A stretch of 64,000 nt of DNA, taken from Filimonas lacunae. Its GTDB lineage: Bacteria; Bacteroidota; Bacteroidia; Chitinophagales; Chitinophagaceae. Location of the stretch: NCBI RefSeq assembly GCF_002355595.1, contig NZ_AP017422.1:1-64000 (forward strand). Direction: 5' to 3'. Shown piece after piece: positions 53,674 through 60,963 of the stretch. Each line of letters begins with the position of its first letter. Within the stretch, counting starts at the first letter, position 1. Both the position numbers and the translations under genes were made by a program. A model generated the notes under the pieces. It did no database searches. It was not told where the DNA came from and was given only the letters and a program-made list of their open reading frames with translations.

Positions 53674-53731
53674 AAAGCCATAAATTGCATGAGGAACAAA
53701 AAAAGTGGTTTCGTTTAATAGCGCTGAAAAT

Positions 53732-54541
53732 ATGGATGGTTATAATAGTCTCCGCATAGCAGTTCCTCCAACTTTCGAGGAGGTCTTTTCCCATTTTTAT
53801 TATGCTGAGAATAAAACAGGTGACACGGTTGTAAAAACCCTTATGCCTTCTTACCAAACGATTATGATTTTCAGCTTTGGAACACCGGCATCTTTTATCG
53901 CCAAAAACGGAGAGGAAATTACGGTAGAAAAGTGCATTGTTCTGGGACCTATTAAGCATGCCTTTACTTATTCACTGGCGCCAGGCGCCGAGATATTTGT
54001 CTGCAATTTTAAAGATGATGCTTTCTTCCGATTCTTCACTCATGCAGATTTGAGCCGGGAGCTTGCTCTGCATCCGGATGATCTTCTGAATCAGAACTGT
54101 TTTACCCTCCTTTGGTCAGAATTAAAGCCACTCAGCTGCAACGAAAAAAGGGCGGAAAGGATCCTTAATTTTGCAAGGCCCTATTTGAGAAACCGCGATC
54201 AAATAGCGGAACAGATTGCCTGCTTCGACTCTACCACTTCCAGTGCTATCAAGGAAATTTCCCACAAGAACAAATTATCAGAACGGTCTGTTCAACTGAA
54301 TCACAAAAAGCATTTCGGTTACACTGCAAAGGAATTTCATCGATACAAGCGGTTTTTGAAGGCAATTCAGCTGGTACAGACAATCGCCAGCGAGTCCAAA
54401 AAAGTGGACTGGTTTGAAATTATTGCAGAATGTGAATTTTATGACCAGAGCCAGCTCATAAAAGACTTTAACCACTACCTCCAGCTCAGTCCTGCAAAAT
54501 ACCTGAAATTCCAGGAGGCCATCTGCGATCCCAAACACTGA
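53732..54541 (+). CDS. AraC-like transcriptional regulator with DUF6597-like N-terminus
   Basis: A 269-residue regulator from ATG 53732 (an in-frame GTG lies at 53705). The N-terminal domain (PPTFEEVFSHFYYAENKTGDTVVKTLMPSYQTIMIFSFGTPASF) is of the AraC-associated cupin-like type. The C-terminal HTH region (AIKEISHKNKLSERSVQLNHKKHFGYTAKEFHRYKRF, then KVDWFEIIAECEFYDQSQLIKDFNHYLQLSPAKYLKF) is a divergent but complete AraC pair. It is downstream of the DUF2652 gene. It is a candidate binder of the recurring TTCGYTTTCTTACAATTY box in this block (inference). Confidence 0.82.
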   Translation: MDGYNSLRIAVPPTFEEVFSHFYYAENKTGDTVVKTLMPSYQTIMIFSFGTPASFIAKNGEEITVEKCIVLGPIKHAFTYSLAPGAEIFVCNFKDDAFFRFFTHADLSRELALHPDDLLNQNCFTLLWSELKPLSCNEKRAERILNFARPYLRNRDQIAEQIACFDSTTSSAIKEISHKNKLSERSVQLNHKKHFGYTAKEFHRYKRFLKAIQLVQTIASESKKVDWFEIIAECEFYDQSQLIKDFNHYLQLSPAKYLKFQEAICDPKH

Positions 54542-54648
54542 TGGCGCCAATAGTCTTTTTTATCTTTAGCCAACCGATTACCTGACATAGGTATCAGTTG
54601 GCATATTTTATTTTATCCAGGTTACGACGATACATCCGGTCAAGTACT

Positions 54649-54692
54649 TTCGCTTTGTTACAATTTTTTGCTTTTGGATAGGCGCAATTTTA
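54649..54692 (+). promoter_or_regulatory. Recurring box before the decayed TolC-like gene
   Basis: TTCGCTTTGTTACAATTT (54649-54666) differs from the box at 52995 by two bases. Eighteen bases later is CAATTTTA, a poor -7 element, perhaps decayed along with the gene it served. Confidence 0.45.
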
Positions 54693-54714
54693 CTGCGTAA
54701 TCAAAAGCAAACGT

Positions 54715-54927
54715 ATGATATCAAAATACACGCTCGCCTTCTTCGCACTCTTATTATTGTTAGCTTCTACAGCCAAAGCACATTCGTATAAACTGGATAA
54801 TTATGTCCAGGAAGCATTCGCGAACAACGAAAACTTAAGACAACATTCCTTCGAGCAGGACAAGTCCATTATCCTTCCGTTGGGCGACCTGATAAATCCA
54901 GTCTACAGCCTGGTGTCAATAGGGTAA
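54715..54927 (+). pseudogene. Internally deleted TolC-family outer-membrane efflux gene
   Basis: The 70-codon frame begins like a TolC-family protein: the signal peptide MISKYTLAFFALLLLLASTAKA, then HSYKLDNYVQEAFANNENLRQHSFEQDKS. It jumps directly to ILPLGDLINPVYSLV, a motif that in intact homologues lies far downstream (the LPLGDLLNPVYSTLN region before the second repeat), then stops. So a large internal deletion and a lost C-terminus are likely. It retains an upstream box and perhaps a transcript, but can hardly make a functional channel. It might instead be a novel small secreted protein, which I consider less likely. Confidence 0.6.
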
Positions 54928-54985
54928 CTGCTGCAGGAAAGAGAAAGTTACCAGATTACCAAAGAACAATAATCGCAATCCCCGT

Positions 54986-55029
54986 TTCGCTTTCTTACAA
55001 TTCTTCCCGGGGAATTCAATAGAATTTTG
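54986..55029 (+). promoter_or_regulatory. Recurring box and -7 element before the second NmrA-like gene
   Basis: TTCGCTTTCTTACAATTC (54986-55003), 18 bases, then GAATTTTG (55022-55029), one mismatch from TAnnTTTG. The start codon at 55045 is 41 bases after the box. Confidence 0.55.
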
Positions 55030-55044
55030 AAGTATAAAATAACA

Positions 55045-55917
55045 ATGATGACACAAACCAATCTTTTAATTACAGGAGCCACCGGAAGCGTTGGAACGCA
55101 GCTGGTAAAGAAGCTCGTTGGCAGCAATGTCTCTTTCAGGGCGCTTGTGCGCACCAGGGAGCAGGGTGATTTGATGAGCGACCTGCCACAGGTTGAACTG
55201 GTTGTAGGCGATCTTTCAGATCCAGGCAGCCTGGCTAGCGCTCTGGAAGGTATTGATAAGGCGTTTTTGCTCACCAATTCTTCCGAACATGCAGAACAAT
55301 TACAGCTTAATTTTGTCAATGCAGCCCATAAAGCCGGCGTCTCTCAAATCGTAAAATTATCACAGCTGGCGGCCTGTGTTACCTCTCCGGTCCGCTTCCT
55401 GCGCTACCATGCCGTTGTAGAAAACAGGATACAAGCGCTTGGGTTCAACTATACTTTCCTGCGCCCCAACCTGTTCATGCAGGGGCTCACCGCCTTTGGG
55501 CCATATATCAAATACGAAGGCAAATTCTATGGGTCGCTGGGCGATGCTCGGGTAAGCGCAGTGGATACCAGGGATATTGCTGCGGTGGCCGCAGCGACGT
55601 TGACTGAACCCGGCCACCAAAATAAGGTCTATAATATCACCGGGCCACAGGCTATCACCTATGCAGAGATGGCTGACTCCCTTTCCCGCATATTGGAAAA
55701 ACAGATAGCTTATGTTGACCTGAGCCCGGAGCAGATGCAGGGCGCTTTAACGGTAGCCGGGTTTCCGGCATGGCAGATAGGCGGCCTCATTGAGGATTAT
55801 GCCCATTATTCGAAAGGGGAGGCTGCCGGGGTCTTTAGCACTGTTAAAGATATTACCGGCCATGATCCCATCCGTTTTGAACAATTTGTCCAGGACTATC
55901 GCACATTTTTCTCCTAA
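55045..55917 (+). CDS. NmrA-like NAD(P)-binding oxidoreductase
   Basis: A 290-residue NmrA-type protein. LLITGATGSVGTQLVKKLVGSNVSFRALVRT (about 7-37) is the dinucleotide site with a basic residue suited to NADPH, and VELVVGDLSDPGSLASALEGIDKAFLLT follows. YHAVVENRIQALGFNYTFLRPNLFMQGL is the family's third block. It is paralogous to, but clearly different from, the NmrA-like gene at 49045-49923. The frame is open to TTG 55027 but ATG 55045 is preferred. It is followed 38 bases later by an SRPBCC gene, likely co-transcribed. Confidence 0.87.
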   Translation: MMTQTNLLITGATGSVGTQLVKKLVGSNVSFRALVRTREQGDLMSDLPQVELVVGDLSDPGSLASALEGIDKAFLLTNSSEHAEQLQLNFVNAAHKAGVSQIVKLSQLAACVTSPVRFLRYHAVVENRIQALGFNYTFLRPNLFMQGLTAFGPYIKYEGKFYGSLGDARVSAVDTRDIAAVAAATLTEPGHQNKVYNITGPQAITYAEMADSLSRILEKQIAYVDLSPEQMQGALTVAGFPAWQIGGLIEDYAHYSKGEAAGVFSTVKDITGHDPIRFEQFVQDYRTFFS

Positions 55918-55955
55918 ATACAATTCACTCCATCCAACATTAAAATCTAAAAGAA

Positions 55956-56480
55956 ATGAAAATGATTATCTATAGCATACTATCTGTTATCGGGTTGATT
56001 ATCCTTATAGTTGCAAGCCTGGAGATGTTTAGCTCCTATACTGCATCAGAGTATATTAACCAAAATGCGCCGGTGAAGACTTATCAGCAAATTACCATCC
56101 ATGCCACGCCGCAAAAGGTTTACCAGATTATGAGCGATATCGATCACTGGGCACAGTGGCATAGCGATGTTACCCATCCCAGGTTAAATGGCCCTTTTGA
56201 AAAAGGCAGCAGCTTTGACTGGAAGAGCGGCGGGCTGACCATCCATTCAACGCTGCATACCGCCATCCCTGGCCAAAGGATAGGTTGGTCCGGCAAGGCG
56301 TTTGGCGCATTTGCGATCCACAACTGGTCCTTTATTGAGGAAAATGGCTACACGACCGTCAAAGTGGAAGAAAGCATGGAGGGATGGCTGGTAAACATCA
56401 TGCGGGGCAAATTCCAGAAAGGACTGGAGCAGTCTCTGCAGATATGGTTAAAGAACCTGAAGACAAAAGCGGAACAATAA
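55956..56480 (+). CDS. SRPBCC-family (polyketide cyclase-like) protein with N-terminal membrane helix
   Basis: A 174-residue protein. An N-terminal hydrophobic helix (IIYSILSVIGLIILIVASLEMF, about 3-25) precedes an SRPBCC/START-like domain: ITIHATPQKVYQIMSDIDHWAQWHSDVTHPRLNGPFEKGSSFDWKSGG, then GQRIGWSGKAFGAFAIHNWSFIEENGYTTVKVEESMEGWL. These helix-grip folds bind small hydrophobic ligands; no reaction is evident. It lies downstream of the NmrA-like gene in the same direction. Confidence 0.82.
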   Translation: MKMIIYSILSVIGLIILIVASLEMFSSYTASEYINQNAPVKTYQQITIHATPQKVYQIMSDIDHWAQWHSDVTHPRLNGPFEKGSSFDWKSGGLTIHSTLHTAIPGQRIGWSGKAFGAFAIHNWSFIEENGYTTVKVEESMEGWLVNIMRGKFQKGLEQSLQIWLKNLKTKAEQ

Positions 56481-57289
56481 AACTTGTTCCAGGCAATACA
56501 ATCAAAGTCTTTCAATAAAAATCAACGTAGTTGGTTAGAGCTGAAAATGTCTTCCTGCTTTAGCAGGAAGACAATCAGGCCTCTACCCAACTTTGCATTT
56601 GGTAGCATTCTTGCAAACTTTTGTAGCATCCGAAAGCGCAATCCACCGGGGAACCAGGAGCTTTTTTTCTTGCCTGCCCCTTGAAGTACAATCGCCACAA
56701 TCCGCTCGTTTGCCAGGAGCATCATGCTGTTTAAAATCCACGGCCCTGGCTTGACTATAACGTTCCTTCTCTTTCTCTCTCAAATTAGCTATGACTGTTT
56801 TAACCTGTTTAGTCTGTTCGGACAGCCTATTCAGGTACGTCCGGAGCTTTCCGCCACGGATCATCCGGAGCGAATGATCATTGGCGAAAAGGGTAATATC
56901 TTTTCAGGACAATGATTATACAACACTGTCATCCGCCTGTTGCAGGAATATGCTATTTATTTGCAACGTATTCCTTTGTTCAATGCAATTAATGAGCATA
57001 CAGCTTGTCAGTTGAGTGAAAAAAAGTTCCGGTACTTTGGGTTCATCAAGGCTGACAATATCCAAATCTTCGGATACTTCAATGCACAAGAAATGAATAT
57101 ACTTAGTTCGATTGTAGCTATCATATTGGCGCCAAAAAATGGGCGTCTAATGGGCTCCTGGCAAATTTGTTTTTGTGCCTCATGCCTGATTCCTACAGGC
57201 ATGAGCATAGACAGTCGTCAGTATGCCAAGAGTAATAAACATCAGTGGGCTTCGTTCATTGCAGACTGACTATTACTAACAAATAAAAG
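56481..57289. other. Gene-free, possibly decayed stretch
   Basis: About 810 bases where every reading frame is short. A perfect 11-base-pair hairpin (TGTCTTCCTGC/GCAGGAAGACA, 56548-56573) has no T tract, so it is not an ordinary terminator. Frames of 90-110 codons (minus 56583-56864, plus 56940-57269) contain no motif I recognise. The look is of degraded mobile or gene remnants, but I cannot name one. Confidence 0.5.
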
Positions 57290-57310
57290 CCGCCGGTAAA
57301 ACCGGCGGCC
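57290..57310 (-). terminator. Terminator of the outer-membrane barrel gene
   Basis: A 9-base-pair hairpin GCCGCCGGT/ACCGGCGGC with an AAA loop is followed on the minus strand by TTTTATTTG. It lies about 60 bases after the stop of the gene that ends at 57369. Confidence 0.85.
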
Positions 57311-57368
57311 TGACATGGTAGATAGGAGTTGAAAAACCAGGTATTTAAAAACAGTGATTTAATACTCG

Positions 57369-57968
57369 TTAAAAACGATAAGTATATCCAAGGTTCAAAG
57401 CAAGCATATTGAGTGATTTTCCACCCGCATAATGCGTACCTGTCAGGTCATATTTGGCACTCATATCCAGGCCACTATGGCCGCCAAGAGGTAGTTGATA
57501 ACCCACCCGCGGAGCAAATGTAAAAGCCATGGATTTCGCGTTATCGAAGCTTGATTTATTCAGCAGCATGGAAGTACCTACCTCGGCTTGTACATAAAAA
57601 TTATTTAAAGGAAAGTACTTCATACCTCCCTTAGAGGTAAATCGCTTCATATCGGGTCTTAAGGATTTGCCAGTAGCATCTTCCTTTGTATTCATCACGC
57701 TGTAACCATACGTTCCAGTCAGAAAGAATTTGTCGCTGTGAAATACCGGCAACTCTGTTTGAACATAAAAACCATAGCCTCCCTCGTAAAGTGATCTTGT
57801 ATTTTTATTCAGTGGACCGTAGGTTTCGATGCCCGTGCTCAGGCGGATTCCCTTTTGGGTGTTGTTTTTTTTCACCTGACTGCCATTTTCGATGGATTGA
57901 GCACTAAGTTCTGATGAGCTAGTAAATAAGATTGCCAGTAAAGCTGCACTGTAGATTGTAAATTTCAT
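57369..57968 (-). CDS. Outer-membrane beta-barrel protein
   Basis: A 199-residue secreted protein. The signal peptide (MKFTIYSAALLAILFTSSSELSAQ) is followed by alternating beta-strands rich in Gly and aromatic residues (TGIETYGPLNKNTRSLYEGGYGFYVQTELPVF, YVQAEVGTSMLL, MAFTFAPRVGYQLPLGG) and ends in LNLGYTYRF, a typical C-terminal barrel strand with Phe last. It should form a small eight-stranded barrel of OmpA/OprF-like size; the function is unknown. The frame is open to 58043, but ATG 57968 gives the leader. A recurring box and -7 element lie 75 bases upstream. Confidence 0.82.
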   Translation of the reverse strand: MKFTIYSAALLAILFTSSSELSAQSIENGSQVKKNNTQKGIRLSTGIETYGPLNKNTRSLYEGGYGFYVQTELPVFHSDKFFLTGTYGYSVMNTKEDATGKSLRPDMKRFTSKGGMKYFPLNNFYVQAEVGTSMLLNKSSFDNAKSMAFTFAPRVGYQLPLGGHSGLDMSAKYDLTGTHYAGGKSLNMLALNLGYTYRF

Positions 57969-58016
57969 AAACGCTGTTTTTAAAATATTTTTTGAATCAT
58001 TGTTTGTTTGATAACT

Positions 58017-58060
58017 CAAAACTATTACCCGGCGTCTTCGCAAAATTGTAAGAAAACGAA
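58017..58060 (-). promoter_or_regulatory. Recurring box and -7 element before the barrel gene
   Basis: On the minus strand TTCGTTTTCTTACAATTT (58060-58043), 18 bases, then TAGTTTTG (58024-58017), a perfect -7 element. The 18-base word is identical to the one at 52995-53012, as is the spacing. Confidence 0.6.
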
Positions 58061-58327
58061 CGAGGTAAATACCTGGCGTCCGTGTTGCGAGCCAATTGCC
58101 CCAATTCTTACCTTTGAAGTAGCACTTAACATACTACCGGTGGATGGCTGTGGTCAGCTTTGAAACTTCAGTTTTGATGGGGTATTGTGCGAAACCAGCA
58201 GGTAGGATTACCGGTTTTGAACGTATTTAAACGTCAGATGATATCCTTGTATATTCGTTGAGTTTGCGAGTGAGTTCGACCGCAAAACTTGCAACATTTC
58301 AAGTATAGCGAGGGTTTCAGGAAGTGT
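58061..58327. other. Gene-free stretch before att-like repeat C
   Basis: TACCTTTG near 58111 could be a -7 element reading rightward, but no gene follows for 570 bases. The part from 58312 resembles the sequence upstream of att-like fragment D. This may be the scar of a lost gene at the island edge. Confidence 0.4.
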
Positions 58328-58434
58328 TTCTCATCCTGTTCTCCCAGGGGAAAACGAATGAATAAAAGATAACAGAAATGGTATCCTTTATTCTTTTTAG
58401 GTCATTTAAGGAGAAAATAGGCCGTGAGTCATTC
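58328..58434 (+). repeat. Att-like repeat copy C (right edge of island)
   Basis: TCTCATCCTGTTCTCCC resembles the tRNA-Pro acceptor end, followed by AAAACGAATGAATAAA, the hairpin region GATAACAGAAATGGTATCC, AGGTCATTT and AAAATAGGCCGTGAGTC. The last word is shared with copy A but not with copy B, so A and C are the outer pair. Confidence 0.7.
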
Positions 58435-58685
58435 CTGTGTTAGCGGGTCAATGCATCATTATTGCGCGACTAGGTTGTGATGGATATTTTATGGCGTAAT
58501 GCAAAAAAATAAAAAACTCCTGTATATTTACTGCGTCCAGCGTATCTAAGCCTTATATGGGCTTATACTTTCATTCCGGTTCTCGTCCAGTTTTGTCTCT
58601 TTTTACATATTCGATTTTTGTTTTTGCATTCAGATTAGAGTTGTCAGTAATTAATTTAAGACGTTCACAGTTTAAAATTTTAACT

Positions 58686-58934
58686 ATGAGACTATCTGAT
58701 TTTATTATGTTAAATGAGGCAGAAAAGAAAATCGCCGTACTTAAGGAGGGCATTCTTATTGCCAAAAGAAGTGAAATTAGCTACATGGTTTTTCTGTTTC
58801 AACTTGACAGGTATTATGTTGAAGCCTATTGTAATCCGGAAAATAAGGCAATAGAAGAATATGTTGCATTTGGGAACACAACATGGCTAACGCCTTACCT
58901 CGAGTCAATTCATATCGATCATTTATTGGAGTAA
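58686..58934 (+). CDS. Small hypothetical protein
   Basis: An 82-residue protein (MRLSDFIMLNEAEKKIAVLKEGILIAKRSEISYMVFLFQLDRYYVEAYCNPENKAIEEYVAFGNTTWLTPYLESIHIDHLLE, quoted in outline only by its ends MRLSDF and DHLLE). It is acidic, without signal peptide or membrane helix. Its even amino-acid composition and clear ATG suggest a real gene; I recognise no family. The frame is open upstream to 58557, but that part lacks protein-like character. It is the first gene to the right of the island edge. Confidence 0.6.
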   Translation: MRLSDFIMLNEAEKKIAVLKEGILIAKRSEISYMVFLFQLDRYYVEAYCNPENKAIEEYVAFGNTTWLTPYLESIHIDHLLE

Positions 58935-59097
58935 AAGTTTGGTGTACTTGAGACAAAACTGGCTGGCCGGAATATAATGTCAGCTATAATAAATGGGGTA
59001 GGCAGCAAGCAAAGGGCAATCGTTTTATTCTAAACCTGCTTTGTTTAAATTAAAATGGTACCGGCGAAACCCGCCCGGTTGGGGCATATAATCTACA

Positions 59098-59424
59098 CTA
59101 ATTATAACAAACTGGCGTGCTAATGTTCATGCCATACACACCTGCTCCCAGGCCATTGGCTAACAGGTAAATGTTTTTAAACAGATGAAACAACCTGACT
59201 TTCAAATCCCGAAAACCATCTCCATTACCGGTATCATTACCAGCCAGCAGTGCTGTTATCTGTAATACCTCCTCGTTAATGGTTTTTGTGTCAAATGCCG
59301 CATTCAGGTGAAACTGAACTATGGTTTTTAATGAATCAATCACTTCATTTAGTAAAGAAAATCCCTGTGCATTGTTTTCTGCCTGAAATACATCGTCAAG
59401 CAGCCTGTCTAATATCACGTCCAT
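59098..59424 (-). CDS. Small hypothetical protein
   Basis: A 108-residue protein from ATG 59424 (MDVILDRLLDDVFQAENNAQ); an in-frame ATG at 59463 would add 13 residues with two Cys. Mostly alpha-helical and acidic, with VIDSLKTIVQFHLNAAFDTKTINEEVLQITALLAG and a C-terminal hydrophobic run LVRLFHLFKNIYLLANGLGAGV-like in character. No family recognised. It is convergent with the small gene at 58686 and divergent from the Crp/Fnr gene. Confidence 0.5.
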   Translation of the reverse strand: MDVILDRLLDDVFQAENNAQGFSLLNEVIDSLKTIVQFHLNAAFDTKTINEEVLQITALLAGNDTGNGDGFRDLKVRLFHLFKNIYLLANGLGAGVYGMNISTPVCYN

Positions 59425-59758
59425 GTCAATATAATTAAAGATCATGCAGTTGGTACATTGCACAATGCTGCTTTGCTTAGTGGATAAAGCAAAGAGAGGG
59501 TTGTTTCAATGATACAAACTATGTAAAGTGCTTAATGCGTTGTTGTTACAATTGTTTTATGGTGCGGGTTGCGCGCTTAAACAAATGATGATAGAAGTGA
59601 AACATTTGTATTGTTTATTTGTTATATGTATTGAGTGATTATTGGTAATGGTTTAAGTATTAAATCCCAATCACAGTAGTGATTTTGTTAATACATTTGC
59701 TGCCGCAAAGCTATATTTCTGTACCTTATCCCACAGTGAATAAAAGCACGTTGAAAAA
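59425..59758. other. Divergent intergenic region before the Crp/Fnr gene
   Basis: About 330 AT-rich bases with no open frame of interest. TTGTTACAATTG at 59552 is a weak echo of the TTACAATT box seen in the island. The palindromic Crp/Fnr site begins at its right end. Confidence 0.4.
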
Positions 59759-59772
59759 GTGATATTTATCAC
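59759..59772. promoter_or_regulatory. Crp/Fnr-type palindrome upstream of the Crp/Fnr gene
   Basis: GTGATATTTATCAC is a palindrome with 6-base arms (GTGATA/TATCAC) and the 5-4-5 layout of FNR-type sites (TTGATnnnnATCAA). It lies 28 bases before the start codon of the regulator gene, suggesting autoregulation. Confidence 0.65.
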
Positions 59773-59800
59773 TGGTCGGGACTTAATCTAGTCGTTATTT

Positions 59801-60517
59801 ATGACCATGGGCAATCGTTTTCCAGTTAACAACTGGAGCTTTAACAGTGATGCTATTTTGAAAAATTTACCGGAGCAGGATTTAGCTATTTTATTGGCAC
59901 ATCAATCCACCCATAGCCACAATGCGGGAGATGTCATTTTTCGGGAAGGTGCATTTGCTTCGGGCATCTACATTATCAAACAAGGCAAGGTTAAAAAGTA
60001 TAAGGTAGATGTACATGGTTGCGAGCAGATTATTTATATCGCCAACGCCGGAGAGCTTTTAGGGTACCATGCAGTGTTGGCTGAGGAGCGCTATTCAGAC
60101 TCGGCTGCTGCACTGGAAAAAACTATTGTAAGGTTTGTGCCAAAAGAAGATTTAATTGCTACTGTGCGGCAATCCTCTGTACTTACCTCAAGGCTGTTGA
60201 AAACGTTGAGCCATGAGTTTACTGTGCTGAGCAATCAGTTAGCGCTTCTCGGACAAAAGACTGCGCGGGAAAGACTGGCTACGCAATTGATAGTGCTGAG
60301 AGAAAAATATAGCGCTCCTGGTCAGGCAGAGGACGGCGTGATTGATATCAGCAGAGAGAACCTGGCGAGTCTGATTGGTATTGCCAGGGAAAATATTGTT
60401 CGTTTGCTCAGAGAGTTTAAAAATCAGAAGATCATCGCTACCGAAGGAAGAAAAATTAAAGTGTTGGATATGACACTATTGCTCAATGTGGCAGAGAATA
60501 GTGCCCGCAACAGCTAG
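59801..60517 (+). CDS. Crp/Fnr-family transcriptional regulator
   Basis: A 238-residue regulator. The cyclic-nucleotide-binding-type beta-roll (about 20-140) includes HNAGDVIFREGAFASGIYIIKQGKVKKYKVD and GELLGYHAVLAEERYSDSAAALEKTIV; the long helix follows, then the winged HTH (about 160-230) with GVIDISRENLASLIGIARENIVRLLREFKNQKIIATEGRKIKVLD. The cAMP-contact RSA motif of true CRP is replaced by SAAALE, and there is no N-terminal Cys cluster for an Fe-S centre as in FNR, so the signal is unknown. The same 14-base palindrome occurs just upstream and again at 60748. Confidence 0.92.
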   Translation: MTMGNRFPVNNWSFNSDAILKNLPEQDLAILLAHQSTHSHNAGDVIFREGAFASGIYIIKQGKVKKYKVDVHGCEQIIYIANAGELLGYHAVLAEERYSDSAAALEKTIVRFVPKEDLIATVRQSSVLTSRLLKTLSHEFTVLSNQLALLGQKTARERLATQLIVLREKYSAPGQAEDGVIDISRENLASLIGIARENIVRLLREFKNQKIIATEGRKIKVLDMTLLLNVAENSARNS

Positions 60518-60963
60518 CGCAGCTTCTATGCGTTACATACGCTTTGTCTTACCAGCTTACTCCCCAATGTCTGATGTAAGGCGATAATGCTCCCCCCGAG
60601 TAGACACTAAGGGGGAGGTAAGAATCCTTGTTGAAAATTATTAAAAACACATCCGTCTTTTCTCCGGGATGTTTTGCTTTCTTGTATTTATGGCGCAAAA
60701 GTAACCAACAGGCTCATCCGGTGGAGTGATGAACCTGCAGGGTAAATGTGATATTTATCACTTGGGTGTAGCGTTTTGTCAATAAAGGTTGTCAGCAGAT
60801 GCAGGTGCCTGGTAATGTGTAGTGTTTGTTTTTTCATTGAGCGATAAAAAATGCGCCTGTGCAGATAAAATATTTTAACCCGTACCAAGCATTCTGGTTT
60901 TTGCGCCCGTTATAGTAATTGTCCTGGCCGGGATAATTACATAACATATAATACTAAAGAAAA
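60518..60963. other. Intergenic region with second Crp/Fnr-type site
   Basis: 446 bases without a gene. A CTCCCCC/GGGGGAG hairpin-like pair (60590-60616) and a weak hairpin ACATCC/GGGATGT before TTTTGC (60650-60675) may mark the end of the Crp/Fnr transcript. The second palindrome is at 60748-60761. Nothing else is recognised. Confidence 0.5.
60748..60761. promoter_or_regulatory. Second Crp/Fnr-type palindrome
   Basis: GTGATATTTATCAC, identical to the site at 59759-59772. It lies about 200 bases before the lipoprotein gene and could act on it, although a closer position would be expected. Confidence 0.5.

Noticed and set aside
56583-57269. Possible transposase remnant (Lys/Cys-rich minus-strand frame, CGDC motif).
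   Set aside because: No inverted terminal repeats, DDE motif or target duplication could be seen; not enough to call a mobile element.
60688-60888. A 66-codon minus-strand frame between the Crp/Fnr and lipoprotein genes.
   Set aside because: It spans the Crp/Fnr palindrome and has no motif or start signal; more likely regulatory DNA.
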